Positions 47,207 to 60,540 of a stretch of DNA of 64,000 bases are shown in pieces. Source of the DNA: Acheta domesticus (lineage: Eukaryota; Arthropoda; Insecta; Orthoptera; Gryllidae); contig JAHLJT010009419.1 in NCBI GenBank assembly GCA_031308135.1, forward strand, positions 33,962,540 to 34,026,539. Direction: 5' to 3'. The notes under the pieces are model-generated. The model ran no database searches. It was not told where the DNA came from and saw nothing but the letters and a program-made list of their open reading frames with translations. The translations under genes and the position numbers were made by a program. Every line of letters starts with the position of its first letter. The stretch's first letter is position 1.

Positions 47207-50200
47207 CTAAAACGAATTCTCAATTGCAGAGTTAGACCCTTTGTACATTAGAGAATATGTAGCCACAAAATATGAATTCTTCAAATCGTTAGAACTAGGA
47301 TGTAACTTACATCGTGGTTATGTCCGTTGCTGACATTACCAGACTTGTTTTAAACCTAAAGAAACTATGTGAAGGATTTAGCCAAACAATGACTCGAGAG
47401 GAATAATTTAACACGCTGTTGCATTCACAAATTTTCTTCATGCATTAAACTCACAAGTTTGATCATGAATATAAGAATTTCTGGAAGAGAGGTGAGTGCA
47501 AGTTTCAAGTTAGAGAATAAGAGAATACGTACAATAAAAGAAAATAATTCATCGTTACGTCAAGGTCCAAAAGAGTATAGTGTACAAAATTCATAAATAG
47601 GATAAAGGAGAATCAGAATGTATTTAAGTGAAAGAATTTTTTTAAAAAAGACATTTCAAAAAAACAATATAAGCAGAATATTTCTTAAACGCAATAGTAC
47701 TCCACTAAATCATATTCTCGTCTGGAAACTACTAAATCACAGAGGATATTTGAAACCTACATAAAACCTACATGGACAATCCAAAAAGATAATTAAATTA
47801 AATTTTGAAAGATATGTAAGGGACATATGTTTGCTTGAATTTGTTTTAAACGCTGTAGTACTAGATTTTTAAAATAACTTAAAATCATCACTAGTTACGA
47901 AGAAAGTATACTGTATTTTTTTAATAAGTACAGAACGTTAAATCGAGCAGCGACAAATCCACGTAGTGGCAAAATTAGGGAAATATTCTTCCAAGTGACG
48001 ACAATTTTTTTTTTTTTGAAAAAATTCGATTTTCACATAAATATATGTTAAAAGTAATGAGGGTAATTGATAATACAATATTTTGTGATAAATAATGTTT
48101 ATACATAGTCACAACCAAATAGACTGGATATACATTCAAGTTTGTTCAATAATCATTTGAAATTCGAGAAATCCGAAAAAGCTCCAGCGTTATTTCTAAG
48201 AAATTTCTCTAGGTTCGTTCTCGATATAGAAAAAGGTACAATAACTTTAGTTAAGATTTTTGTCATTGTTACCTTTTGTCGCAATGAACTATCCGCTGAA
48301 AATTCAGCGCCTTTCTTATTTCAGCAATTACACTATTAATTTTGCAATGCAGAAGTATTTGCTAACTTAAATCATTTTGAGCGTACTCCAGTTCACGTGA
48401 TAGAGGTTCATTTTTCACAATCGTTATTTCCCGAAAATTGCGGCTTCAAGACCGAAACTACAAGAAAGATGCCTCCCTTTTTTTCTTTGTGGGTGAAATC
48501 CTAACATGGTGGGGGGTGACATCACGTTTGTGTGACCCGCTTCGTCATTTTATCGACGGAGCTTGTGACGAAGGACGGAAACCTGAAAGGCAAGCCAGCG
48601 TCCCGACGCCATTTTTTCGTCCTGTCGTAATCAAAACACTTTTTGTCGCTTAGCCATGTAAACACGAAAAGGTTTATGGAGAAAAAAAACAAGACTACTA
48701 AAACAAGTGATTATGTGTTTGGAATACGTGTGAAAGTTTATACCGTGAGATTGTGGGGTCCGGCAGTCTTCCGTCTCACCCCGTCGCGTCGCGTCGTTCT
48801 ACTTTTTGCCGTAGGGTGCTACTGGCCGCTACCGACACAGAAGCATCGCGACCGATCCTCTCCAGATTCCCTCATGAGCCCTGGCACCATAAATATACAG
48901 ATACTACCGTTTACTGCCGTTACTGCCGCGTATGCTGGAAATCTCGGAACAAGGGGGAGAATTGGACCTGGTACTCCAGATTCATTCCTGGAAATAATTT
49001 TCTTGATGCTGATGCGACTGAGGCAGTAGATGGAGATACGAAAGGATTTTCTCAAAGAACAAATCAAAAGCAGAGATGCATCTTAAGCATCTTAAGATAT
49101 CATCAGAAAATATTGTCTGGTGAAAATTTATTTATCAGCACACCTAATTTGAATATTAAATCAACTCCTCAGAGGACAAATGGTCACAAGTCGCTGAATT
49201 TGCTGAACTTGTACCAAATTTACTTTCTTCCAACAAATGGTTTTCATAGAGTTTAGACTAACAGAAAAACACGAAACATCACTTTCATTTTCTTTCGATG
49301 AATTATCGACATCAGATATTCTTCGATTCCGATTCATTTCGATCTGAATGTTCTTTGTTTTTTTTTATTTATAGAGAAAAATTACCCTCGTTGCTTCTGT
49401 AAATGTAACAGAAAACTGTGCTCGCTGGCAAAAAAAATAGTTTTGACAAAACTTTACAGAAATATATTGCAAATAAAAAGAAGTAGAATAGAAATTAAAA
49501 CAAAAGACTTATTTGAAATTAATTTTTGAATAAGTTAGCTCAATGCTTTAAATACAGTTCATTAATTAACTAGTTGTTACGAATGAGAATGAGAATTAAG
49601 GAACTACTCAAAAAAGAAGCAACAGAACGTCTGTGCTCTGAAGGAATCGTAGGGCGTTCTTTTGATACTTGGCACTGATTGCAGGCTCATTAGCAAATCT
49701 TGAGTAAATGTAATGAGGCGTGACATACAATGGAGAGCGCTTACATTTCATTGTGTGGTGCCTAATGAATCTCTTCATGAATCCAGCTCTCATTTTTCAC
49801 GTAATAAAAATACTCCACTTGAATCGTGCATATATGTTTAACTCCAGCCCACAAAGAAAACTTTCCAACACCTTTGAATCATGAAATTTTGGAAATTTTC
49901 AAAGGCTTGACTTCATTTCGACATAATCACCGAGTGTGGGATGAGATCTAAAAACTCATTTAAAGAAATTAAAACATTGTATCTCGAACAGAATTCTGAA
50001 AAAGCGTGACAATTGATATCTAAGGAAGCAGAAGTTAGTAAGAAAATGAGTTTTTTTAGTTTAATGAGGAAATAAAGTTAAGAAAAGTTTTTCGTCTTAA
50101 AGTTTTTAACAAAATTAGGTTTATATTAGTAAGAAAATGAGGTTATCTTTCTTACCATTCCCTTCGTAACATGTAGCTCCAACAGCCCTACCCTTCGTGA

Positions 50201-50744
50201 TATGAACGTCCATTTCAATCACCTCCCTCCCACAGAGTTCAATAAAAATTAGTTAAAAGTTGGTACAATTAAATTCATATTAAATCAATTCAATTCTTCA
50301 ATTAAAACTTCGCATGTTCTTCAATACAATTTTTCACATTTAAATATAAGCTGTTTCTCGATTAATTTTGACATTACTTTATACTTTGAAGTTAATATTA
50401 ATACGTTAATTACTGTAAAAATGCTGTGAGTACGTTCAGTTTACAACGAAATATTATTTGGTATTTCCAAACTTATTACATATTAAAAGCTTTCCAACAA
50501 GGCTTGTAGAAAACCCCACCTATTTGCTTTCTCCAACTTTGTAGAAACTCCTGCGACCACAAAGGCGACGTATATTTTGAGTAGTAGTATTAGTAACGTT
50601 CTTTATAGCCGACGCCGATTCTCCCATCCCAGTTGCCACGTCCTTCGATCTTACCAATCTCCTCCTCGAACATCTCGTTTCTTCAACTCATTTCTATCTT
50701 CTTTTTCCATGGGTTTCTTGGTCTAATCACAATTCAATTCAGTT
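47206..50744. other. Non-coding, about 3.5 kb; includes possible distal 3' region of twist
   Basis: Mostly AT-rich with no supported gene. Frames at 48643-49256 overlap each other and lack domains. On the twist strand the first AATAAA after the stop codon that I can see is at 49364-49369, so an unspliced 3' UTR would be about 1.9 kb if that signal is used. Confidence 0.35.
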
Positions 50745-50996
50745 CATGCCTTATTTTACGTGGCAAGACTCAGACCATCAGATACGCTCTTCGCGTCCGA
50801 CCACGCAAATTTCCCTACACTCCTTTTACCATCTAGCGGAGAAATAAGAAGGCGATAAAACAGGCAATTTGAATGTAGATCAGAGGCTTCTTTTAAACTC
50901 GAGGAGCTATTACATGCAGTAAATCTACAACATGGGACAGCTAGCTTTTCTTCCCCTTCGAAGGAAGGCGTACGAAGGATTTTTTCGCCCTTAAAA
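50745..50996 (-). mobile_element. Retrotransposon 3'-end repeat, family E, copy 2
   Basis: Inverted relative to 45881-46135, with the same landmarks in reverse order (TTATTTTACGTGGCAAGACTCAGACC, GACCACGCAAATTT, AGAGGCTTCTTTT, CGAAGGAAGGCGTACGAAGGATTTTTTCGCCC). It lies 0.3-0.55 kb beyond the twist stop codon, in sense orientation, and may be part of the twist 3' UTR. Confidence 0.65.
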
Positions 50997-51055
50997 CAGC
51001 CATTGCATAAATTCGTAGTGTAACGCTACTGCCTCCAGTTTTCAATGTAGCTCTA

Positions 51056-51318
51056 GTCACCACAAGTGCGTTCAATGCCTCTACTTCCCAATGCCGCTGT
51101 ACTCACCGCGGGTGCGTTCAGTGCATCTACTTTCCAATGCCGCTCTACTCACCGCGGGTAACTTCAGTGCCTCTAGTTTCCAATGCCGCTATACTCACCG
51201 CGGGTGCGTTCAGTGCATCTACTTTCAAACGTCGCTCTACTCAACGCGGGTGCGTTCAGTGCATCTACAAGTACTTTCCACTGCCGCGCTACTCACCACG
51301 GGTGCGTTCAGAGGTGCG
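51056..51318 (-). repeat. 46-bp minisatellite overlapping the twist stop codon
   Basis: Units start at about 51056 (partial), 51101, 51147, 51193, 51239 (52 bp, with a small insertion) and 51291 (partial). The unit is ACTCACCGCGGGTGCGTTCA plus GTGCATCTACTTTCCAATGCCGCTCT. On the twist strand each unit contains GGTGAGT (four exact copies; the 51239 unit reads GTTGAGT). The stop codon TGA at 51310-51308 falls in the GTGCGTTCA part of the last unit, so the repeat and coding end abut. Confidence 0.9.
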
Positions 51319-51603
51319 CCCCGGCGCCGGCGCCCGCGCTGGGGGCGCCGTTGGTGCCGCTGGTGCCGCCGCCGCTCCAGTCGCCCTCCATGCGCCACAC
51401 GCTGAAGGCGTAGCTGAGCCGCTCGTGGGCCATGTAGGTGCAGGAGGAGGTGACGGCGGCCGCCGACATGAGCGCCAGCCGCGTGCTAGGGCTGCACGGC
51501 CCGCTGCCGCCCCCGTTGCCGCCGCCGCCGCCGTTGACGCCGCCCGCGCCGCCGCCCGCGCCGGCGCCGCCCGTGACGCCCGCGGCCGCGCGCGCCTCAG
51601 CCC
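51308..51603 (-). CDS. twist: Twist bHLH transcription factor, exon 2 (C-terminal, WR motif)
   Basis: The acceptor is CTTGCAG with AG at 51605-51604; a branch-point-like CTAAT lies at 51631-51627, about 24 nt upstream. The exon joins exon 1 in phase 1 (G|GG, Gly327) and encodes residues 328-424. Residues 328-361 are Ala/Gly-rich. Residues 381-402 contain [20 protein letters not shown], the WR motif that is conserved at the C terminus of Twist proteins from insects to vertebrates and acts in transcriptional regulation. A Gly/Ala tail ends in AHL before TGA. Finding the WR motif alone, in phase and on the same strand as the bHLH exon, shows the two exons belong together. The pyrimidine tract is weak. 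The stop codon sits in a minisatellite, so the exact C terminus may vary between alleles. Confidence 0.93.
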
Positions 51604-51697
51604 CTGCAAGCGCATGCACTCGCGAGATTAGACGGAGCTAAATTTATCATAAAATAGGCACATCTACATCGCGTTCTTAGGATCACAAGGTTTTAGA

Positions 51698-51719
51698 TAA
51701 CAACAACAACAACAACAAC

Positions 51720-51758
<39 letters not shown>
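51698..51758 (+). repeat. (AAC)n-(AAT)n microsatellite, 5' side of the retrotransposon fragment
   Basis: About 7 AAC units followed by about 13 AAT units, ending exactly where the retrotransposon sequence begins. The mirror arrangement, AAT then AAC, follows the element at 52473-52536. Confidence 0.95.
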
Positions 51759-51759
<1 letters not shown>

Positions 51760-52472
51760 TAACGTTGAGAACCCAACGTTATGATAAAGCGGTTCTCAAA
51801 ATTTCCCAAGATGATAAACTTGCTCCTGGCATTTGCCAGGAGCAAGTAGAAACCATTGAAAGTATTGTCTCAGCTTGTCCAATCCTAGCTAAGACCAAAT
51901 ACCTGAAAAGGCATGACAGGGCGTGTAGCTACCTCCACTGGCAGATCTGTACCGCCCTCGAAGTTCCGAACACATGCCCCAAGTGGTACGAACACTCACC
52001 GAAACCGGTGACGTCTGTTGGATTCTGTACGATATTGTACGACCAACAAATTCAAACTGATCGCACGATAGCGACAAACAAACCGGATATAGTCATCCGG
52101 GATTTGGAGAACAAATCGTGTTTACTTGTCGATCAGAACGTCGTTACCAAGGAGGCAGAGAAACGTCTTAAATACAAGAGTTTGGAAATCGAGATCACCC
52201 GAATGTGGGGCGCAAAAGCACAGGTCGTCCCGATAGTTATCGGAGCTGTGGGATTTGTTCCGCAAAATATTTGTAAGAACTTGTCTAAACTCCCAGGTAA
52301 TTCAAAGGACTGGGAAGTGCAAGAAATTGCTTTATTTGGAACAGCCCACATTTTGCGTAAAGTATTGTAGAGGCACTGATAGTCACCGAATCTGCTCCTT
52401 AGGTAGCTGGTTGCAACCTGGAATAGATTTTATATTCAGCCGACACATAACATCTTTAGTCGTGATTTAGAG
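51759..52472 (+). mobile_element. 5'-truncated non-LTR retrotransposon, RLE C-terminus, Dong/R4-like
   Basis: An uninterrupted 201-codon frame (51765-52370, open upstream into the microsatellite) followed by a 100-bp 3' region. It has the restriction-like endonuclease layout at the C terminus of early-branching non-LTR elements: a Cys/His region (ICQEQVETIESIVSACPILA, then KRHDRA), the catalytic pattern DRT-x4-KPD with Asp about 14 residues later (LLVD), then KEAEKRLKYKSLEIEITRMWG and a GTAHILRKVL end. Reverse transcriptase is missing. Compared with what I recall of the family, the first Cys and the His of the zinc knuckle are absent, and a short loop after the catalytic Asp (before QNVVTKEAEK) seems deleted, so this copy is probably inactive. 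Location inside (AAT)n fits Dong/R4 elements, known to insert into TAA repeats. Antisense to twist, within its intron. Confidence 0.8.
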
Positions 52473-52526
<54 letters not shown>

Positions 52527-52536
52527 CAACAACAAC
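52473..52536 (+). repeat. (AAT)n-(AAC)n microsatellite, 3' side of the retrotransposon fragment
   Basis: About 17 AAT units then 5 AAC units, immediately followed by a SINE at about 52543. Together with the 5' tract it suggests insertion into the middle of a pre-existing AAC-AAT-AAC microsatellite. Confidence 0.95.
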
Positions 52537-52542
52537 TAGTTT

Positions 52543-52884
52543 GCCGGTCCCCAGAGCCAAGATCGCTAAGCCTGTAGTGCAGTGGCGATCTCGGACGTTT
52601 GCGGAGGATCCCGGGTTCGAGTCCCGTCTCGGTCATGGGTGTGTTTGTGTTTGTATGTGTTTGTCGACCTTTCACTCCTCATTATCATCATCATTTCATC
52701 TTCCATACCCCTAGGGCTAACAATCCTCTAGGATAAAATTGGATCCAGCTAAATGCTGATGCCTTGATAAAATTACATGAATCTGCTACCGAGATAATGA
52801 TACTGAGCCTTGGTAAATGCAGAGATCATGCACGCGCGGTCCAAGTCGGCCTATTCGCAGACAAAAAACAACAACAAAACAATA
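52543..52884 (+). mobile_element. tRNA-derived SINE family A, tail type 2, copy 1
   Basis: Head with AAGATCGCTAAGCC (A-box region) and GGGTTCGAGTCCCG (B box), then GTGTTTGTGTTTGTATGTGTTTG, CCTTTCACTCCTCATTATCATC, GGATCCAGCTAAA, CTGCTACCGAGATAATG and CAAGTCGGCCTATTCGCAG. It ends in an A-rich ACAAAAAACAACAACAAAAC tail. Matches 57202-57513 along its length. It starts right after the AAC tract, so the two insertions share a boundary. Confidence 0.88.
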
Positions 52885-52939
52885 ATTAATGACGAGGCTA
52901 TTTTGACTTATTAATGACGAGGCTCACGCCATTACATTT

Positions 52940-53306
52940 GATTGATTGATATATTTATGTTTCCGGGCGCGTCACTTGCTAAAGTTATTAGTTCCGTAAT
53001 TGTAGTGCATATCTGCGCGGAAGATGGCGGTGATCTTCCCCCGTTGGATGGGCAGATCTAGCGGCGACCTACTCATAGGCTTGCGGGGTTTTCCCCAACG
53101 AGGTATCTCCTTCCAGAAACCCCCCCCTCAACCGGGACACGTTCTAAGCTCTTGACTGGTCTGCCGATATATGTAAGGGTGAGGATAGGACAAGGAAGTG
53201 GAAGGGAAGATCGCGCGCGATTTGCGATCCGTTTCTTAGGATACTCCTCTCGCATTCCCCAGGTGTTGATCGGAGAAAACACGGAAAACCACCGATCAGA
53301 GCAGCC
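52940..53306 (-). mobile_element. SINE family B, full-length copy 4
   Basis: The left edge is GATTGATTGAT (complement of an AATC tail). The body continues TTTCCGGGCGCGTCACTTGC, GTTATTAGTTCCGTAATTGTAGTGC, GGCGGTGATCTTCCCCC, GGGGTTTTCCCCAACGAGG, TCTTGACTGGTCTGCCGA, GATCCGTTTCTTAGG and GGTGTTGATCGG-AAAACACGGAAAACCACCGATCAGAGC. It is the most complete of the four family B copies and defines the orientation. No B box is obvious, so it may derive from a source other than tRNA. Confidence 0.85.
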
Positions 53307-53500
53307 AGATCTATTGCATATTAAGCTTGAAATGTAGGGAAGAATTTTGCTCGGAAGATGCGAAGGGACAGAAGAGCATTGACTGGAAACATCTTCAATT
53401 GATCATTTTACTTGAGAATACCATTCATCTTCCCATCAGTTATAACCACAAAAAAATACTTATTTCGAAATTATTTTAGGACAGAAATTCTCATAAAACC
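53307..53500. other. Short AT-rich spacer
   Basis: Nothing recognised. Confidence 0.4.
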
Positions 53501-53508
53501 ACTTAAAC

Positions 53509-53973
53509 CAGAAGCGTAACTAGGGGGGGGGGGCAGATGGGGCGGCGCGCCCCAGGTGACACCATTCTAGGGGTGACACCAATTACATTATTTTATAGTA
53601 GTAATTTTATAATTTAAATAATTTTCTTAAAAATTTTATGTATTAATAGTTTTCTTAGTTTTAGTAGTTTGAAAATTTTATTGTTGGAATTATATAATTT
53701 TTATGGTTTATTTAAAAATTATTTATATTAATTTAAGAAGTATACATTTAAATCATAAGCATATATTATGATTTAATTGCAATTATATTGCAATTATTCG
53801 TAATTACACAGATTTTTTTAACATATTATACATAACTATCATGTGCAAATATGTTTGTATTTTTAATAAAATAATGTACAGAGTGCAGCAATCGATATTC
53901 TTATACTTAATTGATGGAGGGGTGGACACCATTAGCTTCGCCCCAGGTGACACCAACTGAAGCTACGCCATTG
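53509..53973. mobile_element. hAT-type MITE, 465 bp, perfect 8-bp TSD
   Basis: Flanked by ACTTAAAC at 53501-53508 and 53974-53981. Ends CAGAAGCGTAACTAGG and, read inward, CAATGGCGTAGCTTCAG. Subterminal CCCCAGGTGACACCA occurs at both sides (about 53549 and 53941), with a G-run near the left end. The interior is AT-rich with no transposase. It lies in the twist intron. Confidence 0.92.
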
Positions 53974-53981
53974 ACTTAAAC

Positions 53982-56491
53982 ACAAAGAAACTATTTTCAT
54001 TATTTTAAACATTACGAATATATCAGAGAGGATCAATTCGTTGACAATCGTCTTCCTCCACAAAACTGTACACGTTCAGTCCTTTTGTTTCGCTCGTCTA
54101 TTTTAATGATCATTCGTTCTTTTGGTAAAACTTGTTTTAACATTAGCAGTGAAAACTCTCAAATATTACAAAATGTTCAGTCCTAAATGATAGTTCATTA
54201 TATCTGACTTTTTATTACTTAGAAAAAATTTTGATGCTGTAAATGTATTCAATGGAGTTAATTATGTGGTGAAATTACAAATTAAAAGTAGACTGATATT
54301 CTTTGATATTCTTCATTTCACGCTAACTTAAGAATTATTATTACACTTAAGCCCAATTGTAAGAATTCGGAATAAAAACCAGAAAAATTTTATTCCAAGG
54401 ATACAGGAACAACAGCTTGTACGAAGTAGGAATAGTACTTATCCATGGAATAAATACGTGATATTCCACTGTTTTTGCGGAATTCTTGTTCGGAGTGTAT
54501 TTGTCGTCGCGAAAACGATGAAAGTTTCGACTCAGGCAAGATTTATTAAACAAATACCATGATGATGAAGAGTTTTAAAGAGTTTTCAATCCAAATCCAC
54601 AGTGCGAAGGGTTTGGGATCTCGTGAAAGATGATTTGAATCGCCAGAAAGAGATGTAAATATACATTTTTATATTTGTACAGATTATTTATATACAAATG
54701 ATCTTTTTTTGATTAGCTGCATAGTGCCAGAGAAAAGAAGGATTTTTTCTAGAGTAATTGGGTGAATTTTTTTCTTTAAGACTCCCGCCTATTCCTGGAG
54801 ATATATTTACAACATATAACCGGCCCTTACTACCAAAATTTCGATTTTCAAATTTAAATTTTCTGAAAAATGCATTTATATTATTCTAAACAAAGCCTTT
54901 ACTTTGCTCAAACACGATGAAACTGTTAGACGTTTAATCGAAGACATGGTGAACCCTTATTTTTAATTCTTATTAATAATAATTATCCGATATATATTCA
55001 CTTTGTCCAGAGGAAAAGGAGTTAATAAAGACTTTCGCATGGTACAAATAAATGCCATGTATGACTGACTGAGATGAATTCCGTTTGGATATTGAACGTC
55101 GTGTCCAATGTAACTTAAAAATCATATTGATTAATGGTTGAAGATATTTCGATCCATTTGGGACAATTATTCATACTTGCTCGCTATCTTGATTTCAGAA
55201 ATTACAATTTTTGTAATAACATAGATAATTCATTTTAACTGTTTCAAATCGTTTTATTTTTTTCCTTCAAATTATGTCGACGACATGAGGATAACATAGG
55301 CTTTGAATGATTTATCAGTGACAAAATCATATCTTAATGTCCGCAAAATTTGAAAAGACCGTTTGAAGATGCCTTTTTAAATGTTTGAACGGTTTTGAAA
55401 AGTGTATCTTTATAATCCTTCTCACTCCTGATCTACAATGTTACTGTGGAATTTATCTAGTGTTATTTAAAGTTTTGCTGAATACATTTTGTTGATGAAT
55501 ACGATTAACTTAGTGAAATATTTAATTGTATGTAAAGAAGAATTCTGATTTTGCACAAAATTCCACAACAAAGCTATGTTCATTAAGGACTCGACTCAAA
55601 TAAATGGACAGACAAAAACGGCAGACTGAAAGTAAAATTGAATTCAAACTTTGTCCAAAAATAGCAATCGCTTCAAATCGTGAATTTCAGCCAAAATTTC
55701 TAAATTGAATGATCACGTGATTAAAACATTACACTGACGTTTACAGAAAGTTAAAATAAACTATGAATAGAAAGCTTTTTCGTTTGCCCTGTTTGTGGCC
55801 ACCACATTAAGTCATTAACAGTAAGGAGTGTCTGGCAAATTTTATGAATGGAAAAAGTGAATGAATTAGTGAGGTTTAAATCTCTGAATGAATGATGCAA
55901 TCATTGCCCCAATAAACGGACTATCAATCAACAGAACAGAACCTGTCAAACGTCCATTAAATGGACTGAAATTGTTACTATCCCTCTTTCACAGTATCGC
56001 TTTATTTTCTTTGGTGTGGTCTAGTAAACTACACTAATGTGTTGAAGCGTACAATGTGTTTAGCGTTTTTAAACGACTGTCAAGCAAAGCATTTACACGC
56101 TTCCAGTAAGAAGTTAACTGTGGCAAAGAGCAAAATTGTAAAACATTTTTTTCTGGCAGGAAGTGCATACAGTTAGTGCATTTCATTGTCAAATGAAGTT
56201 GTCACTTTCATTGATGTAAATATCCTTTCCTCGTCTCTTCGTCATTGGTTTGGTTCGTTAGTAAGAAGCAGAAATGCGGAAAGAAAGTACTGTTAATCAT
56301 ATTTGGGGAAATTTCAATACAAAATAAACCAAATAAATTTATAACACTGCACACTTATAGAACGTTACAACTTGTGTGTACGTAAATGTGAAAAATGATC
56401 AACGCAATCAAAATCAAAATACATTTTTGTAAAGGTAATGTATGAAATACGTATGAAATATTACAATATTAGTGTAAATTCAAATTTGAGT

Positions 56492-56532
<41 letters not shown>

Positions 56533-57191
56533 ATTATTATTGTATGTTGTTGAATGTCATTTATTTCAACTCCTTTGTATTTAACAAAAAATGTTGAATT
56601 TCTCATTTTTTAGAATAAAGGCGCAAGTATAAGAACATCTGCTATTTACTGGAAAAATAAAAATTGTATCTTTACAGTACATTATTTTTAATTTTATAAG
56701 TTTTGCAATAGAAAATGCTTTGAAATATTTCCCGGACCAATGGGAGAGCATACGCCTCATCTTCCTTCGTTTCTCCTTCGATCTGGTGCTGACATTGGAC
56801 ATTTTTTTGTTATATAATATGCTACAAAAACAGAATATGTGCTTTGAATTATATAAAATATATTTTTTCATCACAGTAATACGTAGGTTTTATAATTTGC
56901 AATATTAATTTACTACATTTAACCATGTCGCAGGACCCAGAGCCCACGAGTCACACCAGGGAAGGGAAACAAATATGATTACATTATATTGCAGATATAA
57001 TTAAAATATAAAAATCACAAACAATATTTATAATTTTACTTTTCAATACCCGATCTCTTTAACAGGGTTAAACAAGAATTATATAGTTTTAAAAAGTGAT
57101 CATCAATGACTTTTATCGAATAAAATATCGTTGGAGGGTATAAAACCACTTTCGTAATGAAGAAAATAAAAATAAAATAAAATAAATAATA
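53982..57191. other. AT-rich intron interior, about 3.2 kb
   Basis: No repeat or exon recognised apart from an (ATT)n run at 56494-56541. Frames are short. Any mesodermal enhancer would have to be found by comparison with related genomes. Confidence 0.4.
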
Positions 57192-57201
57192 GAAAAAGTA
57201 G

Positions 57202-57513
57202 GGCTGATCCGATAAACGAAATCGCTAAAGTAGTATTTCAGTAGCAATCTCGGACGGAAGGATCGGGGGTTCGAGTCCCGCCTCAGACATGGGTATGTTT
57301 GTGTTTGTATGTGTGTCGTCCTTTCACACCTCATTATCATCATCATTTCATCTTCCTAACACCCCTGGGGGATAAAAATCGGATCCAGGTAAAAGCTGAT
57401 CAATTTAAAATTACATTCACCTGCCACCGAGATAATGCTAATGAGTCCCAGTAAGTGCAGTGGTCTAAGTCGGCCTATTCGCAGGGTCCATGCAGGGTGC
57501 ATGCCAGAATAAA
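57202..57513 (+). mobile_element. tRNA-derived SINE family A, copy 2, perfect 10-bp TSD
   Basis: Flanked by AGAAAAAGTA at 57192-57201 and 57514-57523. Contains AATCGCTAAAG, the B box GGGTTCGAGTCCCG, GTGTTTGTATGTGTGTCGTCC, ATTATCATCATCATTTCATC, CGGATCCAGGTAAA, CACCGAGATAATG, AGTCGGCCTATTCGCAGGG and a GCATGCCAGAATA end. The perfect TSD gives exact limits of 312 bp and defines the family's full-length form. Confidence 0.93.
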
Positions 57514-57523
57514 AGAAAAAGTA

Positions 57524-58597
57524 TTTAGGCTGAAAAAACAATAGAAGGGGCCCTATTATCTTCTATTGCCCCAGGCCTTTCAATTCTGTAATTACTCGTA
57601 CGTCCATGGCTTAAGGCGGCGTCACACATGCGGCTGTGAGAGAGAACCGACCTGGCTGCTTTCCGAATCCTGATATGCAGAGCCAAGGAGCTCGGCAAAT
57701 ATTCACTTCCCTTGGGGTGCCACAAACCGAAAGTTTGGCGCTCGACAGGAGCAAGCAACTCATTCCCATTACTCTGGATTCAGAGACCAATCGCTCCGCA
57801 CTTCCGAAATGCCGTATGTATGGCGCCGCCTATATATATGAATATTGAAGGATTAAAATCTATAAACTAGTTTAAGCGTAAGGTGAAATCTTTCTTGCTG
57901 CGTAACGTTTCTGTACAATTGGAAACCACAGAATATTAAAAAGGAAAGTATTATTGATGCAATGATAATGCATTAGTTACCATTTGGACTGAATAATTCC
58001 AAGACTAATTTGCCTGTAGCAAGTATTGTACCTCTGCTTTTGGGTCAATGATCGATCTCGTTCCGTTTTTTCTGATACTTTGAGCGACTGGCCCCTTGTT
58101 TTAGTTCTGGACATCCATGTGGCTTCACTATCTGTGCACGTTTTCTGGAGTTCAGTTTCTCGCAAAAGCAAGTCGATTTCTTCACGATGAACGAAATCTG
58201 TAGCAAATTTACCTTTGCAAATAGTTTTTATTACATCGGATACTTTTTTATTAATTATTACCCAAAACGCTTGTTTCCATCTGCATTTATAATTCAACTA
58301 TAAGAGTTTATTATCATAATTCAACTTGAGTTGATTACATGAGTGTGGGTTGGGATAGAACGCAAGAAGACGCATTCCAGAACGCAAGGAAACGTGCTAA
58401 GAATTCACTTCTCTCCATAGTACGACACACACAGTTTTAACTTATTATGACGTTAAATAAATAAATATAAATAAATAAATTTATATTGTACTGATGCCCT
58501 TGCTACGGACTCTATTTACGCCCCATAACTTATGCATTTAGTAAGTATGTAAATCTGAATCATTAAAATTAGGTAAAAAATAAAATGTACTTCGTAC
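57524..58597. other. Intron non-coding
   Basis: A 106-codon minus-strand frame at 57977-58297 has a mixed composition but no recognisable domain and is not called. A GACGTTAAATAAATAAATA run at about 58449 resembles a SINE or LINE tail. Confidence 0.4.
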
Positions 58598-58712
58598 AAC
58601 GAGCGTTAACTGGTTCTAATGATCTTGGGGATTGAAACGCCTTCAGGCCAAATGCATTTGGGCTTTTTGTTGCGGCTCGGTCATTAGAACCCTTATTACC
58701 GCTTCGTTCATA
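58598..58712. mobile_element. Small foldback element
   Basis: ACGAGCGTTAACTGGTTCTAATGA on the left is answered by the inverse, TCATTAGAACCCTTATTACCGCTTCGT, at the right. The short loop itself contains GCCTTCAGGCC and AAATGCATTTGGGC self-complementary pieces. Confidence 0.6.
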
Positions 58713-58748
58713 AATAACTATTAAATTTAAATAAGTAAACAAATAAAT

Positions 58749-60540
<1,792 letters not shown>

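Noticed and set aside
51137..51641. 164-codon plus-strand frame over twist exon 2
   Set aside because: Antisense to the exon and the 46-bp minisatellite; Ala/Arg-rich composition only.
57977..58297. 106-codon minus-strand frame in the twist intron as an extra exon or gene
   Set aside because: No recognisable family, and exon 1 to exon 2 splicing is in phase without it.
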